Assembly (NCBI RefSeq): GCF_005239225.2
Contig: NC_133299.1
Location: 11,846,967-11,910,966, forward strand
DNA length: 64,000 bases
From: Populus alba
Taxonomy: Eukaryota > Streptophyta > Magnoliopsida > Malpighiales > Salicaceae
Reading direction: 5' to 3'
In this document: positions 1 to 11,828 of the stretch, one piece after another
How the letters are laid out: each line of letters starts with the position of its first letter
Position numbering within the stretch: position 1 is the first letter of the stretch
The notes under the pieces: model-generated
What the model was told of the DNA's origin: nothing
What the model saw: only the letters and a program-made list of their open reading frames with translations
Databases searched by the model: none
Position numbers and translations under genes: made by a program

Positions 1-340
1 CACTTATGGTTTCTTTATCCAAATATTAACAGTGAATAATAACCAATTATTCCCAATAATATTTTGGATATTCATCCTTTTGGGATTTCTTTATCTAAAC
101 ATTAACGGTGAATAATAGATGAATTCCCCACAAAATAAGATTTTTATATCTTTTGGAATATTGGCTAATACCCTTTGGAGTTTTACAAACATGTTGTAAA
201 ATCCAGAAATGCAAGAAAATAATTTTGTTGTGTTTAAGAAATCCATGTGAAACACATTTTCAAAAAAACTTCCAATATATTTTATATATAAAAAAAACAC
301 ATTCAAAACATGTTAGGGTATTGGCCGTATGCATGAAAAC

Positions 341-345
<5 letters not shown>

Positions 346-380
<35 letters not shown>
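346..380. repeat. (TG)n microsatellite
   Basis: About 17 uninterrupted TG dinucleotides. The surrounding 1-480 is AT-rich and I see no gene in it; the short open frames crossing the repeat encode only low-complexity valine-cysteine runs. Confidence 0.95.
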
Positions 381-381
<1 letters not shown>

Positions 382-509
382 TCATTGCGTTGAAAACCAA
401 GTATTCTAAATACAAGATTTATATTTTTACAATATAAAAACACAAAAACTACAAAGTAAATACACAAAAAAAAATGATATTACTCGTTTTTTAGGGGTTG
501 GGTCCAACT

Positions 510-581
510 TAGCCCATGTGGCTGGGCTAAACCCAGCATGCCTAACCAGGTCACTAGCCCAAACCAGTGACCTGGCTAGGC
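510..581. repeat. two adjacent short inverted repeats (hairpins)
   Basis: The first hairpin has arms TAGCCCA (510-516) and TGGGCTA (523-529). The second has 16-base arms at 540-555 and 566-581 with one mismatch and a 10-base loop; its core is CCAGGTCACT paired with AGTGACCTGG. The stretch is GC-rich compared with its flanks. No gene function is apparent, and it may be a remnant of an untyped mobile element. Confidence 0.7.
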
Positions 582-1678
582 ACAAAGGCATGCGTGGCTT
601 TCCTCACGCTTGCCTTGGTTGGTTACTATTTAATTGAATTAAATTTCACTTGAACAGTAACAATGCAACCAAGAATGCATGAAAAGCTGGTAAGAAAAGA
701 GAGACAGCTTACCTAGTCTGCTAGCAAACCCGGTTTCTTCAGTTCTCCGCTATTTGCACTCGTCTGCTGTTCTCTTGTGTCTCTATTCTTTCTGGTTTGT
801 TTTGCTTCCATTTCTCTTCTCTCCCTCTCCTCCGTTCTATTTTCCTTTCTCATAGTAACGAAAGGATGAAGGAAAGAAACTCCCTTTGTTCTCCCCTGTT
901 ATCTGCGCCGTTCACTCCCCTCGCTGTTTCTTCTTTTTTCGTTTCCCTACCCTCTTTCTTTCTCCTTGTTTTGCCTACCTCTCACTTTTTTCTCTCCTCT
1001 TCGCTCTTGTGAAGACTTTCACAGTCGAAAAGATGAACCCCTGCTCTCTGTGTTTGTTTTCTTCTTCTTTTTCTCTTTTTTCTTTCTACTCGTCTTCTAC
1101 CTCTCTCTTGTTCTTTCTTTCCTCCTATTTGCATTTCTTTTTCCCTGCTCTTCCTTTCTTTATTTTTCTGCCTCTTGCTAGGTCATTAGAGGGGCTTATA
1201 TATAGTCTAACATATCTCTATTTAGGAAAGATTTAATGCATTAATTCTAGGATGAAAATCTCTATTGATTTGCATTAAAATAAAATGTAAAAAGGAAACT
1301 GCAATTTTCTGATTTTGATTTTGTGCTCATGTCTGATTTCTTTCCAGTTTTAGAGGATGGTGTGGCTCTTTTCTTTCCTTCCATAGGGCCAACTACTCAC
1401 TTTGAAATGAGGCAATGAAAACGTGGTCTGCAGCTCTCCATTCAAGCAAGAGAAACATGGAAACCAAACAAGAAATTTCAGATAAAATGGAAAGAAAGAA
1501 AATGGCTAGCTATACAGGTAAACGTGTTTTCTTCAATGTCTTCCTTCAGCAGAATTCCTTTCTATTTTTTATCTTCAATCATCCTCCTTATTTTAGCACT
1601 TTTTCCATTTGGGTCCTTGGTCCAAAAAGGGCCTGCAATTGGTCTTCAATCTTTAAGCATCTTGCAATTATGTCCCTA
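582..1678. other. gene-free stretch with pyrimidine-rich tract
   Basis: From about 770 to 1190 the + strand is strongly C/T-rich. Open frames there encode only Phe/Ser/Leu low-complexity peptides with no domain, so I do not call a gene. Such tracts occur in plant 5' leaders and retrotransposon leaders, but no downstream coding region attaches to this one. Confidence 0.6.
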
Positions 1679-2330
1679 CAAACTCGGGCAAAAAAAATCC
1701 TTCTCGCGACAAGAATCTCTGCTTCCACACTAGATATTCAAACAAGAATATCTTGAGCTTTTGATATCAAAATCAAGCAATTCAAAATCCCAAATTTATC
1801 TACGCGTCCAGGATTATAACTTTGATGAAGGAGTCGAAGTGAGATAAAATCATTTTAGAGAGTAGAATCTAGTAGTACTCTGGTTGGTCAAAAAGGTCTC
1901 CTGGTCTAATTCAGAAACTGACAATGTCGAGCATCCCATTATGACTGAGAGTATGAACTAAGAACAAAAATCATAAAATTTCTGATGGTAATAGAGTTTT
2001 TTAGTGCAAACTCAGGTCAGTATCCTCCTTGCGGCAAAATTCTTTACCTTCATGTTAGATATTCAAACGGAAATATCTTGAGTTTATGATATTGAAATCA
2101 AGCAATTCAAAAGCCCAAATTCATCTACGCGTCTAGGACTACAACTTTGATGAAGGAGTCAAAGTGATATAAAATCATTTTAGAGAATAGAATCTAACAA
2201 AATCTAGTTGGTCAAAAAGGTTCTTGATCTGACAATGCTGAGCATCTAAATCTGATTGAGAATTTGCCATAAGAACAATGGTCCCTAGGACCTAATAAAG
2301 GTGTAGGTTAATTTTTCAACATGTCATGAG
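1679..2330. repeat. two diverged tandem copies of a ~325-bp unit
   Basis: The block containing AGATATTCAAAC, ATATCTTGAG, CAAGCAATTCAAAA, TCTACGCGTC and ACTTTGATGAAGGAGTC occurs at about 1730-1940 and again in the same order at about 2055-2260. The copies have many substitutions, so the duplication is old. Blocks like this are found in plant LTRs, but no LTR ends are visible here. Confidence 0.75.
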
Positions 2331-2857
2331 TGACAGAATATAGCTTGGATGGTCAGATATCATACGAAACCAAATCAGAATCAAAGCCTAAGTTGGAACA
2401 AAAAATTGCGACAGTAGCAGAACGATTTTTTTTAGTACAAATTCTGAGGGATTTATCCTACCTTAAAGACTAGATAAAGAAGGAATGAATTTAGCATTAT
2501 GAAGACTCCTAATCAACCTAAGAAAACCTGACGATTTTGGTTGCAAAGGGGAAGGATAAAAATAGTAGAAAACAACTCAAACAAGGTTTTCGAAAAAAAA
2601 AATATTTATTTCTCTGCTTTTGTCAATCTTCTAGCGAACATGAGCTAAACTCATACACTCAGTTCAAAAGAGGTATACATCTTCTCCAGGACATAGGGTC
2701 CAAAATTGAGTAACAACATTACTGATGGAAAATTAAATATTAAAATTTTAAATTTTTCTGTCAATATCCGTCTGCAAAGTCTAATTGAAAATTTCAATTT
2801 AATAAAAAAATTTCAGAATCCCGCCAATTATCACTAACTACTTTTTTTCTTCTGCTA
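2331..2857. other. gene-free stretch
   Basis: AT-rich sequence with no open frame or motif I can place. A possible degenerate CACTA terminus lies at 2832-2836. Confidence 0.5.
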
Positions 2858-3230
2858 GTGATTTCATATGTATTGATCAGTAATAAACAATGTAAGTGAG
2901 TTATGAACTATTACCTTAGATCTCAGGAAAATATTGACGTACATTTACAATCAGTGATTTCGTATATATTGATCAGTAATCAATAGTGCAAATATGAAAT
3001 GAATAGTATCTCAGCTCTCAGAAAAATATTGATATACATTAACTGTTGGTGATTCTGTATGTACTGAACAGTAAACAGTATAAGTGAAAACTAAATAGTA
3101 TCTTAGCTCTTAGAAAAATATTGACGAACATTACTTGTTGGTGATCCCTTATGTATTGAACGCAATGAACAATATTAGTGAGAATGGAACAATTCTAATG
3201 CTCTCTGGAATATATCGATAGACTTAATTC
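2858..3230. repeat. ~94-bp tandem repeat, nearly 4 units
   Basis: Units begin with GTGAT at 2858, 2954, 3049 and 3141, so the period is 92-96 bp. Each unit carries an AAAATATTGA core and a GTATTGATCAGTA-like block. The array lies just beyond the 3' side of the minus-strand CACTA relic and, read on the minus strand, its units start with AATCAC, as do those of the 80-bp array at 10111. I infer that it is subterminal CACTA sequence. Confidence 0.8.
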
Positions 3231-3529
3231 ATCGATGTATCTTTTGTATTTTACAGGTCTATCGGTATTTTCATCGGTGAAAAACAATTTCTATGGCCAA
3301 ATTGTATCTAGATTCTTTATGTATCTATCCTGCAAATACTTAAAATCATTGCAGCACACAACACAATAACACTAGTTCTATGTATAATAATAAAAATACA
3401 TAAAATAAATGTTTCTTTGTGATTTAATAATAAATAAACGTCATTGTAATTACATTAAAGTTAATTTCATTTAGAAATATTACATTACAGTTTATGGCAT
3501 TATACATTCGTGTTGAGCAAATTACTAAG

Positions 3530-4510
3530 AATCATCTTCTTCTTTAATTTTATCATCGTCATATCCATCACAATATTCTACGTTGATTTCATTGCTCTCA
3601 TTATCTTCATTGAATTGTGTATGTCCACTAGTTCTCAAAACACCATTTAACTCCTCAACGTCAACGTCAACGTCAACGTCAACGTCAACAAAAGTATTCT
3701 CGGCGATGTGAAAATTTAAATTTTCTTCTAAGTCATTAAACAGAGCAACTCAATATGAATCAACTAACTCGTCAAGTGGAAAGACATCATCTCTTACAAT
3801 TAATTCATCGTTGCCATCCTGAACAACCTGGACATGACTCCTGGGTTTGGTTTTCATTACAGATAACCAATCAACTGTTGAATGATCCTTTCTAAATGAA
3901 AAGGTGTATGTGTAATAAACTTTTTGTTATTGCTTGGTGAAAACAAAGATATTGTCAACGTTGCAGAGTCTAACCTTTGTATTAATTTCAACCAACCATG
4001 ATGGAGATCTACTCTACTTTCTATATCAATGGTATCATACTAATAGCATACCATGATGGAGATCTACTCTAATTTCTCCATCAATGGTATCATACTAATA
4101 GCATTTGAATAAAAAGAATATATTTTGCTTGCTATGATATTACAATTCACTGTCTTCTTCTCACTTCCTCATGGTAGTCAACTTCAAACTTATTAGAAGT
4201 CGATCCATTAACACATACCTCATTGTTACATGTCTTTTTACCCTGACTATACTCTTTAGTATTAAACACATCCATTAATGAAATGCCTATTATAGAGCAC
4301 TTCACATTTCTTTCAGGACCAAAACTTGGTAAATTCAAAGCAATATTAGCATTCCCTCCCAATTAATAAACTCGGTACATGAATTACATCTCCATCACAG
4401 TTAAAGAGAAATATATAATGAAATTAAGTATCATGAGATATAAGAATAATTAAGTAGTCTTTACATGTGTTCTGAACCACGTGAAAAATCATTCATCGTA
4501 TAGTCGAAAA
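3530..4510 (-). pseudogene. TNP2-type CACTA transposase, C-terminal (DUF4216-like) remnant
   Basis: On the minus strand, 4362-4147 encodes a segment with GPERNVKC and a spaced EYSQGKKT block that aligns clearly with the segment at 9181-9400 of the neighbouring + strand element (GPERKVKC, EYRHGRKT). A further conserved stretch (FRKDHSTVDWLSVMKTKPR) lies at about 3910-3840, followed by an acidic C-terminus and a stop near 3525. Stops interrupt the frame, so it is dead. An in-frame GTTGAC hexanucleotide run at about 3658-3690 codes for a Val-Asp repeat. The upstream catalytic Transposase_21 domain is absent. Confidence 0.8.
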
Positions 4511-4987
4511 ATTTATGATTTAGTCAACTATGAGTTTTTGAACAGTCAAAATTAATGATGTTACCTACAAGGAATTCATCAATCCAACAATTTATGATAG
4601 TATAAGAGATAAATTATTTGAAAGTAACAACATATGGAGTATTATACATGCTGGATAAAAGATATTAGTTCATCGTAGTTCATCTAAGTTCATCGCTCGT
4701 CAAGTTATAAATTAAATATTATAAATAGTACTAACAGATTTAATCCATGCACTTAAATCCATCGATAATTATGTCTGTATAAACAACATGTCATCTTACT
4801 TTTTGGATTTTTTTTCATTCCTTCTTTTCCCACTATAATTCTCTTGGTATATACCAAAGGAATATTTTCATCGGTATTTACAGATGCCTACTATGAGGGC
4901 ATATTTAGTAAGAAAAATTCACCGTAATTTACCAAAAGAATATTTATGTCGGTATGTCTGTTTGTAATTGTCAATTTTCTGGTAGTG

Positions 4988-5970
4988 TTATATTATACTC
5001 TTTAAAAGTTATAAAGTAGAAAGTTAATGAAATAATAAAAGATTTTAAAAAATCTAAAACTGAAACTGAACTAAATTGAATTTTTTAATAAAATAATTAT
5101 TTAAAATTATCCAAAATAATTGAAAAACCATTTCAACTCAACTTTTATGAATATTTTAAATAACTAAGGTAATTTACTAACATCTAGAAAAAAAATTAGT
5201 CAAAATGGTGGATTCGATTGATTTTTTTAAAAATGAAGAAATGACACATCGAATTTCAAATAAGTGGTAGAAAAATGTTTTGAAGATATTGAAGAGTCAC
5301 GCCTCTTGATCTTGAAAGTGGTAATGGATTATTAACAAGGAATGCATTTGGTTAATAATCTATTGTAAATAAAAGTGTTTAAAAGACCAAATCGATTACA
5401 CTTCATTTATTTTCTCTTTCTAATTTATTTATGGTTATTCCATCTTTCTACGGTTTGTACATCAAATCAAAACACTCATACCTTTTTTTATAGGGCAAAG
5501 CTTTAACTTATAAGATTTAACTAGTTATAGTTTATATCAATAGCATCATAAAAACTTTTCATGTAAAAGTATCAATAATATTGTTATCCTATTAAATATG
5601 TATAATTATACATAAATTATATTGGTATAAATATGTGTTGAGAATATTATAATCTAAGTCCATGGATTCACAGGGCTTTCTCTATAATGAGAGTTATATG
5701 ATATAAGAATGAGATAATATTTTCTTTCTAGCCTAATATTATTGAAGTTGGGTATTACAAATCCCAACCTTCTATTTTCTCTTACAAAATCATATAGATT
5801 TTTTTAGATAAAGTTTGATTATTATCACATAACAAAAAGATGAAGATATTTGGGACAAAAAAGACAAGATGATACAAAAAAACATAGATAAAACTTTGTT
5901 TAATAATAAAGTATAAGATAGGATAGTTGTCTCTATATTTTATTTACTTAAAAGTGGACAAAACTAAACA
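4988..5970. other. AT-rich spacer between two CACTA elements
   Basis: No gene, domain or terminal repeat recognised. It separates the 5' end of the minus-strand CACTA relic from the 5' end of the + strand element. Confidence 0.6.
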
Positions 5971-5984
5971 AAATACAAGAAATT

Positions 5985-6370
5985 CGCTTAATAGCAACAG
6001 ATTTACCGATGGAATATTTCTGTCGGTAATTTGAGGTCAAACTTACCGACGGAACTTTTTCCATCTGTAATTCAATCGGTAACTACCAATGGACAATGTC
6101 CGTTGGTAGTTACCGATTGAATTATGGATGGAAAGTTCAGAATTTAAAAAAAAAAAGGCAATTCGCTGATGTGGAGGTTTTTGCAGGTGATTTTTATCGA
6201 CGGATTCAAAATGGTAGCTCCGTACAGTGACGTGACCGGTTCACCATTTAAAATACCAATGGAATCACCGAGGGATTCAAAATGGCAGATCCGTATGGTG
6301 ACGTGTCAATTTTTCCATCAAAATAGCCGACGGACTCACCGACGGATTATTCCGTCGATGAAATCGTCAG
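5985..6370. repeat. CACTA 5' subterminal repeats
   Basis: A dense run of degenerate ACCGACGGAA motifs in both orientations. It includes a palindromic pair around 6063-6125 (TTCAATCGGTAACTACC and its complement GGTAGTTACCGATTGAA). A pyrimidine-rich leader begins at about 6385, as in the other two CACTA 5' regions in this window. Confidence 0.8.
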
Positions 6371-6874
6371 AAAAAGTTAATATATGCCCTCTCTGCCGAC
6401 CCTCTCCTACCTTGTTTCTCCTTCTTCTTCCTAATCTCAACTCTCCAAACAACCAGCCCCCCTCCCTCTCAAACAAAAATCCCCCTCATCTTAGCACAAC
6501 AAGTTATATTTCTTGAAGTTGTGTTCACAACTTCCGTGTTCTGATTTACCGACGGATTTTATCAATTTTTGTAAGTAATTCTATCTTTTTAAATTTTAAT
6601 ATTTAAATGTCAATTTTATTGTTTTTTTAGTATATGTATTTTGTTAGTAGATGTACATGTTTTATTGTTATTTCTCAAACAAACTTGTAATATATGAATG
6701 TATAATTTTATACCTATTATGGTTTGTTTTAGATTTTGTAAGATTGTATTTGTTTGTAAATTGTTAAAATTGTATGGAATTACTAAATTACATGTGCTAT
6801 TTTGAAATAATTAATAGCTTGCTTAATGGGTCCGTTTTAAGTTTTATCAATGGTATTGCGGAGTGGTAATTTCT

Positions 6875-6878
6875 GTAA

Positions 6879-6928
<50 letters not shown>
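6875..6928. repeat. (TA)n microsatellite
   Basis: About 26 TA dinucleotides inside the 5' region of the CACTA element, upstream of the TNP2 remnant. Confidence 0.95.
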
Positions 6929-6932
<4 letters not shown>

Positions 6933-7105
6933 TTGTATGGACGTTGATAAATGATAATGAATATTTAATATTTATGAGAAGTTCTGATTGGTTTGTTGGA
7001 TAATCTTGAGGTAAATTAATATTTTTGCAAGTTTATTTACCTAACTTAGTTAATTAATATATGATGTCATCATAATTTTATAGAGATTCAATATAAGTCA
7101 TAGAT

Positions 7106-9960
7106 GATCATTCATGGATGTATCGAGATTCACCCCAAGGATTGCGGAGGATGGATTATTGTAACGGGGTTTAGGGTTTTATTAATTTCGCAACATCTAT
7201 TCCTAGAAATTTTACTAGAGGCGATAATAAAAAGTATCAGCATCCAGATGTTGTAATGATACATCTTCTACACAAAGGGTTTATAGAGAAATTATCAGTG
7301 TTGGTATGCACATGGAGAAGTATTTGTTAGTAAAAGGAGAATGGGAGAAACGGTTGTTGGGTCAACTTCTAGTGCTAGCAACGTGCATGAAGCGGAAAAT
7401 GACAACACTAATCCTTACAAAAATATGGTTATGAATGCAATGAGATTGAATCAAGGTAATGTCAATCAATGTCCAATCATAGAAGAAGAACCTAATGCAG
7501 ATGTAGCTAAGTTTTTTTATTTGTTGAAAGATTCTGACGAATCATTATGGGATAGCTGCACAAACCATAGTAAATTATCGGTCGTAGCACAGGTGTTCAC
7601 CATCAAGTCAGATCACGGGTTGAGTGAGGTCAAGTATGACAAAATTATTGAATGGGCGAGAAGCATTTTACTTGAAGGGAACAGGCTGAAAGAGAACTTC
7701 TATGCTGCAAAGTCCATGATGAAACCCCTCGATTTAGGATACCAGAAAATTGACATATGCCCTAACTTCTGCATGTTATACTACCTTGAAAATGCTGAGA
7801 TGACCGAGTGAATGACATGCAAGCATTCCTGTTACAAACCCAGAACTGGCAGGGGAAAGACTCTAGTGGTTTATAAAAAACTTAGATACTTCCCAATCAC
7901 ACCTGGACTGTAGTGGTTATTCATGTCACCAAGGACTGTTAAGCACATTACATGGCACCAAGCACATGATGCGGTTGATGGAGTGATGGTGCATCCTTCT
8001 GACGGCGAAGCGTGGAAACGTTTTAACAGTGTGCATCCTTACTTTTCAGCTGAATCAAGGAATGTGCGTCTTGGGTTATGTACAGACGGATTCAACCCAT
8101 TTGGGTCATTTGCTGCTCCTTATTCTTGTTAGCCGATCATACTCACAGTTTATAACTTACCACCAGGAATGTGTATGAGGCCGGAGTTCATGTTTTTATT
8201 TATTGTCATACCCGGTCCAAGCAGCCCGGGGCGGAATATAGATGTTTGTCTTCAACCATTGATTGATGAGTTCGCCAGTTGTGGTCCTCCGGAGCTCTGA
8301 CTTATGATATATCGAGGAAACAAAATTTTCTTATGAGGGCGGCTTTGATGTGGACTATCAATGATTTTCCAGCTTATGAAATAATTTCTGGTTGGAGCAC
8401 GCATGGGAAACTAGCATGTCCATACTGCATGGAAAACAACAAGGCATTCACGCTAGAAAACGGAGGTAAAGCTTCCTTTTTTGACCGTCATCATCGCTTC
8501 TTGCCACTTAATCACAAGTACAGGAAGAACAAAAAAGATTTCTTTGTTGACAGAGTTGAAAAAGATGTTGCATCCCCGCGTCTTTCTGGTGAAGAATTGC
8601 ATGATGTTGTATCAAAGTACGGTAACATTGTGTTTGGCCTTCAATCAGGTAAGCAAAAGTTTCCTGGTTTTGGTTTGATCCATAATTACGTAAAGCGAAG
8701 TATCTTTTGGGAGCATCCTTATTGGAAAACCAATCTGCTCTGCCATAACCTTGATGTTATGTACATTGAAAAGAATGTGTTCAAGAAAATGATGAGTTGA
8801 GATGAGATGTGATGAGTTCAAACAAGCACACAACTATGTTCTATTGAACTATGATGATCTGAGACCTTTTATTCAGTAAGTTTATATATGTGTAATACTA
8901 ATTAAACTTTGTCTGTAATATACTATTAATTATATATTGTAATATCATACACTCATTATCACTTACAGGCAACATTGACAATATTTGCTCTCCAATAACT
9001 CACAATTGACCGAATCTCAGATCTTTCAATTACAAGATGAACAATTTGCCACGTGGTTCAGAACACATGTAAGCATTATCACAAACTCATTCTAACTTGC
9101 AAAATTACTGTACATATGCATGTCATTACGATATTCTCGTTCATTTAATGTTTATTGATGTAAGGAGTGTGCCTAAGTAATTGTCTTCACTAAGCCTAGG
9201 GCCTGAAAGAAAAGTTAAGTGCTACAATGGGTATTTTATCAATGGATATGTTTTCCATACTGAAGAATACAGGCATGGAAGAAAGACATACAACAGTGGT
9301 GTTTGTGTTAAGAGATCTACTAGTAGTGAGTTAAAAGTTGACTACTATGGTAGATTAGAAGAGGTCGTCGAACTACAATATCATAGCGAGCAGAATAGAG
9401 TGTTTTATTCAAATGTTATTGGTATGACACGACTAACAGAGGAATCAGAGTTGATTCGCACTACGGTCTAGTCAAAATCAACTCAAAAGCTAGACTCCGT
9501 AACATAAACGATGTCTTTGTTTTTACAAAGCAATGTCAACAAGTTTATTACACATACACCCCTTCATTTAGAAAGGATCGATCAAGAGTGGATTGGTTGT
9601 CCGTTTTAAAAACAAAACCCAGGGGTCGTGTCGAGGTTGTTCAGGATGAGAATGCAGACACAAGTGTGCAAGATGAAGTCTTTCAAGTTAGTGAGTTGGT
9701 TGAACCATATAGAGTTGCTCCTTCGATTGAATTGGAAGAAAATTCAAATTTTCATGTTTTCGATGATAGTCTTGCTGATGTTGATGCAGAGGAGTTGAAT
9801 GTTGTTTTGAGCTCTATAGCACACAAGCAAATGTCGATAAAGATGATGATATTCATATTGAAGATTGCAATAAAGGTGATGACCATTCAATTAATGACAA
9901 AGAAAAAGAAAATTCTAACTAACTATCAAAATGAAGCCTTGTGTAAAACCCTTTTTTTCA
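7106..9960 (+). pseudogene. TNP2-like CACTA transposase (Transposase_21), decayed
   Basis: This is the remains of the large transposase that acts on CACTA ends. The N-terminal block (SWMYRDSPQGLRRMDYCNGV) starts at 7106 with its start codon apparently changed to ATA, and a stop follows. The frame resumes at 7341-7811. The Transposase_21 core is readable from about 7929 to 8800, with SPRTVKHITWHQAHDAVDGV, LCTDGFNPFGSFA and PYWKTNLLCHNLDVM, broken by frameshifts near 7811, 8130 and 8275. After 8800 it jumps to a short exon-like piece (about 8990-9070) and then to a DUF4216-like part (9181-9600) and an acidic C-terminus. The usual N-terminal cysteine cluster and the DUF4218 region between core and DUF4216 are missing. 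It is not functional as it stands. Confidence 0.9.
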
Positions 9961-10110
9961 TGTAATTTAAATTATGGATGATATATTTTGTAACACGAAA
10001 TATTTATTGTTTAAGCACTGTTGTTTTTGTTTTATGCGATGGATAGTTTATCATTTAAGTTTTTGCAGGAAGATAAATAGGCAATACAAATACAACCTTT
10101 CTTGTACAAT

Positions 10111-10430
10111 GCCACAATCACCGATGGTCATACCGACGAAATAAGGTCCGTCAGCATTTCACAGAGAGTTCAAAAATAATTACTTGAAATGCCACAATCA
10201 CCAACGTTAATACCAACGGAATTCATCCCGTCAGCATTTCATAAAGAATTCAAAAATAATTACTTGAAATGCCACAATCACCGATGCCAATACCAACAGA
10301 ATTCATCCCGTCGGCATTTCACAAAGAGTTCGAAAATAATTACTTGAAATGCCACAATCACCGACGACCATACCAATGGATTCAAGTCCATCGATAAGTT
10401 GCCGGCGGGTCAATGTTACCAACAAATTCA
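10111..10430. repeat. 80-bp tandem repeat, 4 units
   Basis: Units begin GCCACAATCACC at 10111, 10191, 10271 and 10351, an exact 80-bp period with few substitutions. Each unit contains a pair of CCGACGGAA-type motifs in opposite orientation, so the array multiplies the subterminal motif in the middle of the element. Similar motifs continue to about 10635. Confidence 0.92.
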
Positions 10431-10435
10431 CCGAT

Positions 10436-10960
10436 GAACGGTGCGAATTCCAAAGGATGGTGCATTAAATGCATCTCTGACCTCGTCAGTTTGCCGATGG
10501 AATTACCGACAGACATGAAAAATATGCAGGGAAATTAAAACTTTTGGTGCGAAATTCAAAAATCACCAACGGATTTTTGACACTTCACCAACGGAATAAA
10601 TTAAAATTAATAATTATTTTTTATTCCGTCAGTAAAATTGCACTATAAATCCCAGCGACTGCCCCTTCATTTCATTTTTTTTCCTCTCCTCTCGATTCTT
10701 AATTTCCCCTCCCCTCTCTTCGATTTTTTTCCTGTCATTTCCTTAATATTTCTAGCAAAGGTTACTAGTTTTTTTTTAAATCTTCATCAATCTAAAAGGT
10801 GTGTTTCCTCTATTTCATTTTACTTTAAGGATTTTTTTTATTTTAGATATTTTATTGTTGTTGTGCCTTTTGTTTTGGTGTATTTTTGTAATGTAGATAA
10901 AGTCTTGAAATAAACATATTATTAAGGTAAGCATATTTCATTCCTAAAGTCTATAGTTTT
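10436..10960. other. internal CACTA subterminal-like region and pyrimidine-rich leader
   Basis: More CCGACGGAA-type motifs run to about 10632 and are followed by a C/T-rich tract (10660-10740). This repeats the layout seen at 5985-6480 and 14992-15730. I read it as the promoter/leader of the second (Transposase_24) gene or as the 5' region of a second, merged element. Confidence 0.6.
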
Positions 10961-10967
10961 TTTTTTT

Positions 10968-11745
10968 GAATTTATTGAATATATTTTATTGTTGTATTAG
11001 CATAATTATTGAATAATTTGTTGAATTGTAATTGTTAATGTTGAATTTACCTTAGAATTAGTAATTGAATATGTTGGAATAATTAGTAATTTTACTTTAT
11101 TATTGCATGATTTATGTTTAATTATTTCCATTTATTTTAATTGTTATTCTAGATTTTTTTTTTGAATTTATTGAATATATTTTATTGTTGCATTAGCATA
11201 ATTATTGAATAATTTGTTGAATTGTAATTGTTAATGTTGAATTTACCTTAGTATTAGTAATTGAATATGTTGGAATAACTAGTAATTTTACTCTATTATT
11301 GCATGTTTTGTGTTTAATTTGTTCTATTTATTTTAATTGTTCTAGAGTTTTGTTTTTTTGAATTTATTGAATATATTTTATTGTTGCATTGGCATAACTA
11401 TTGAATAATTTGTTGAATTGTAATTGTTAATGTTGAATTTACCTTAGTATTAGTAATTGATTATGTTGGAATAATTAGTAATTTTACTCAATTATTGCAT
11501 GATTTGTGTTTAATTTTTTTCTATTTATTTTAATTGTTCTAGAGTTTTTTATGAATTTATTGAATATATTTTATTGTTGTATTGGCATAATTATTGAATA
11601 ATTTGTTGAATTGTAATTGCTAATGTTGAATTTACCTTAGAATTAGTAATTAAATTTGTTGGAATAATTAGTATAGATTGAGTCAATTGGTTGTGGCTAT
11701 TGTTAATATTTGCAGGTTTGTGGATTTGGGTAGTATCCAGTATAG
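10968..11745. repeat. ~195-bp tandem repeat, 4 units
   Basis: Units start at the GAATTTATTGAATATATTTT block at 10968, 11164, 11360 and 11553, with periods of 196, 196 and 193. Units are highly similar and include TTGAATTTACCTTAG and TTAATTGTTCTAGA. The fourth unit fades out after about 11680. The array sits in the leader or intron before the Transposase_24-like gene. Confidence 0.9.
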
Positions 11746-11828
11746 GGGAGGTGTTGTCGAATTTCTATTTAACATTTGAATTTAATTATATAATTATTTG
11801 TATAAAATTGTGTAAATGCATGGAATAA

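Larger units (their letters stand above)
2832..4987 (-). mobile_element. CACTA (En/Spm) relic, minus strand
   Basis: The right end is clear: the minus strand starts CACTACCAGAAAATTGAC at 4987, a canonical CACTA terminus. It is followed by subterminal motifs related to ACCGACAxAA. The left end is uncertain; CACTA at 2832-2836 is the best candidate. The flanks (TAT before 2832, TTA after 4987) do not form a clean 3-bp duplication. Inside is only the C-terminal part of a TNP2-type transposase gene, so the element is non-autonomous. Confidence 0.65.

Noticed and set aside
797..1236. Overlapping + strand open frames of 71-116 codons
   Set aside because: They lie in a C/T-rich tract and encode Phe/Ser/Leu low complexity in three frames at once, with no domain.
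10111..10430. CRISPR-like regular array
   Set aside because: The 80-bp units are repeated throughout with no unique spacers, and the genome is a plant; it is transposon subterminal repeat.
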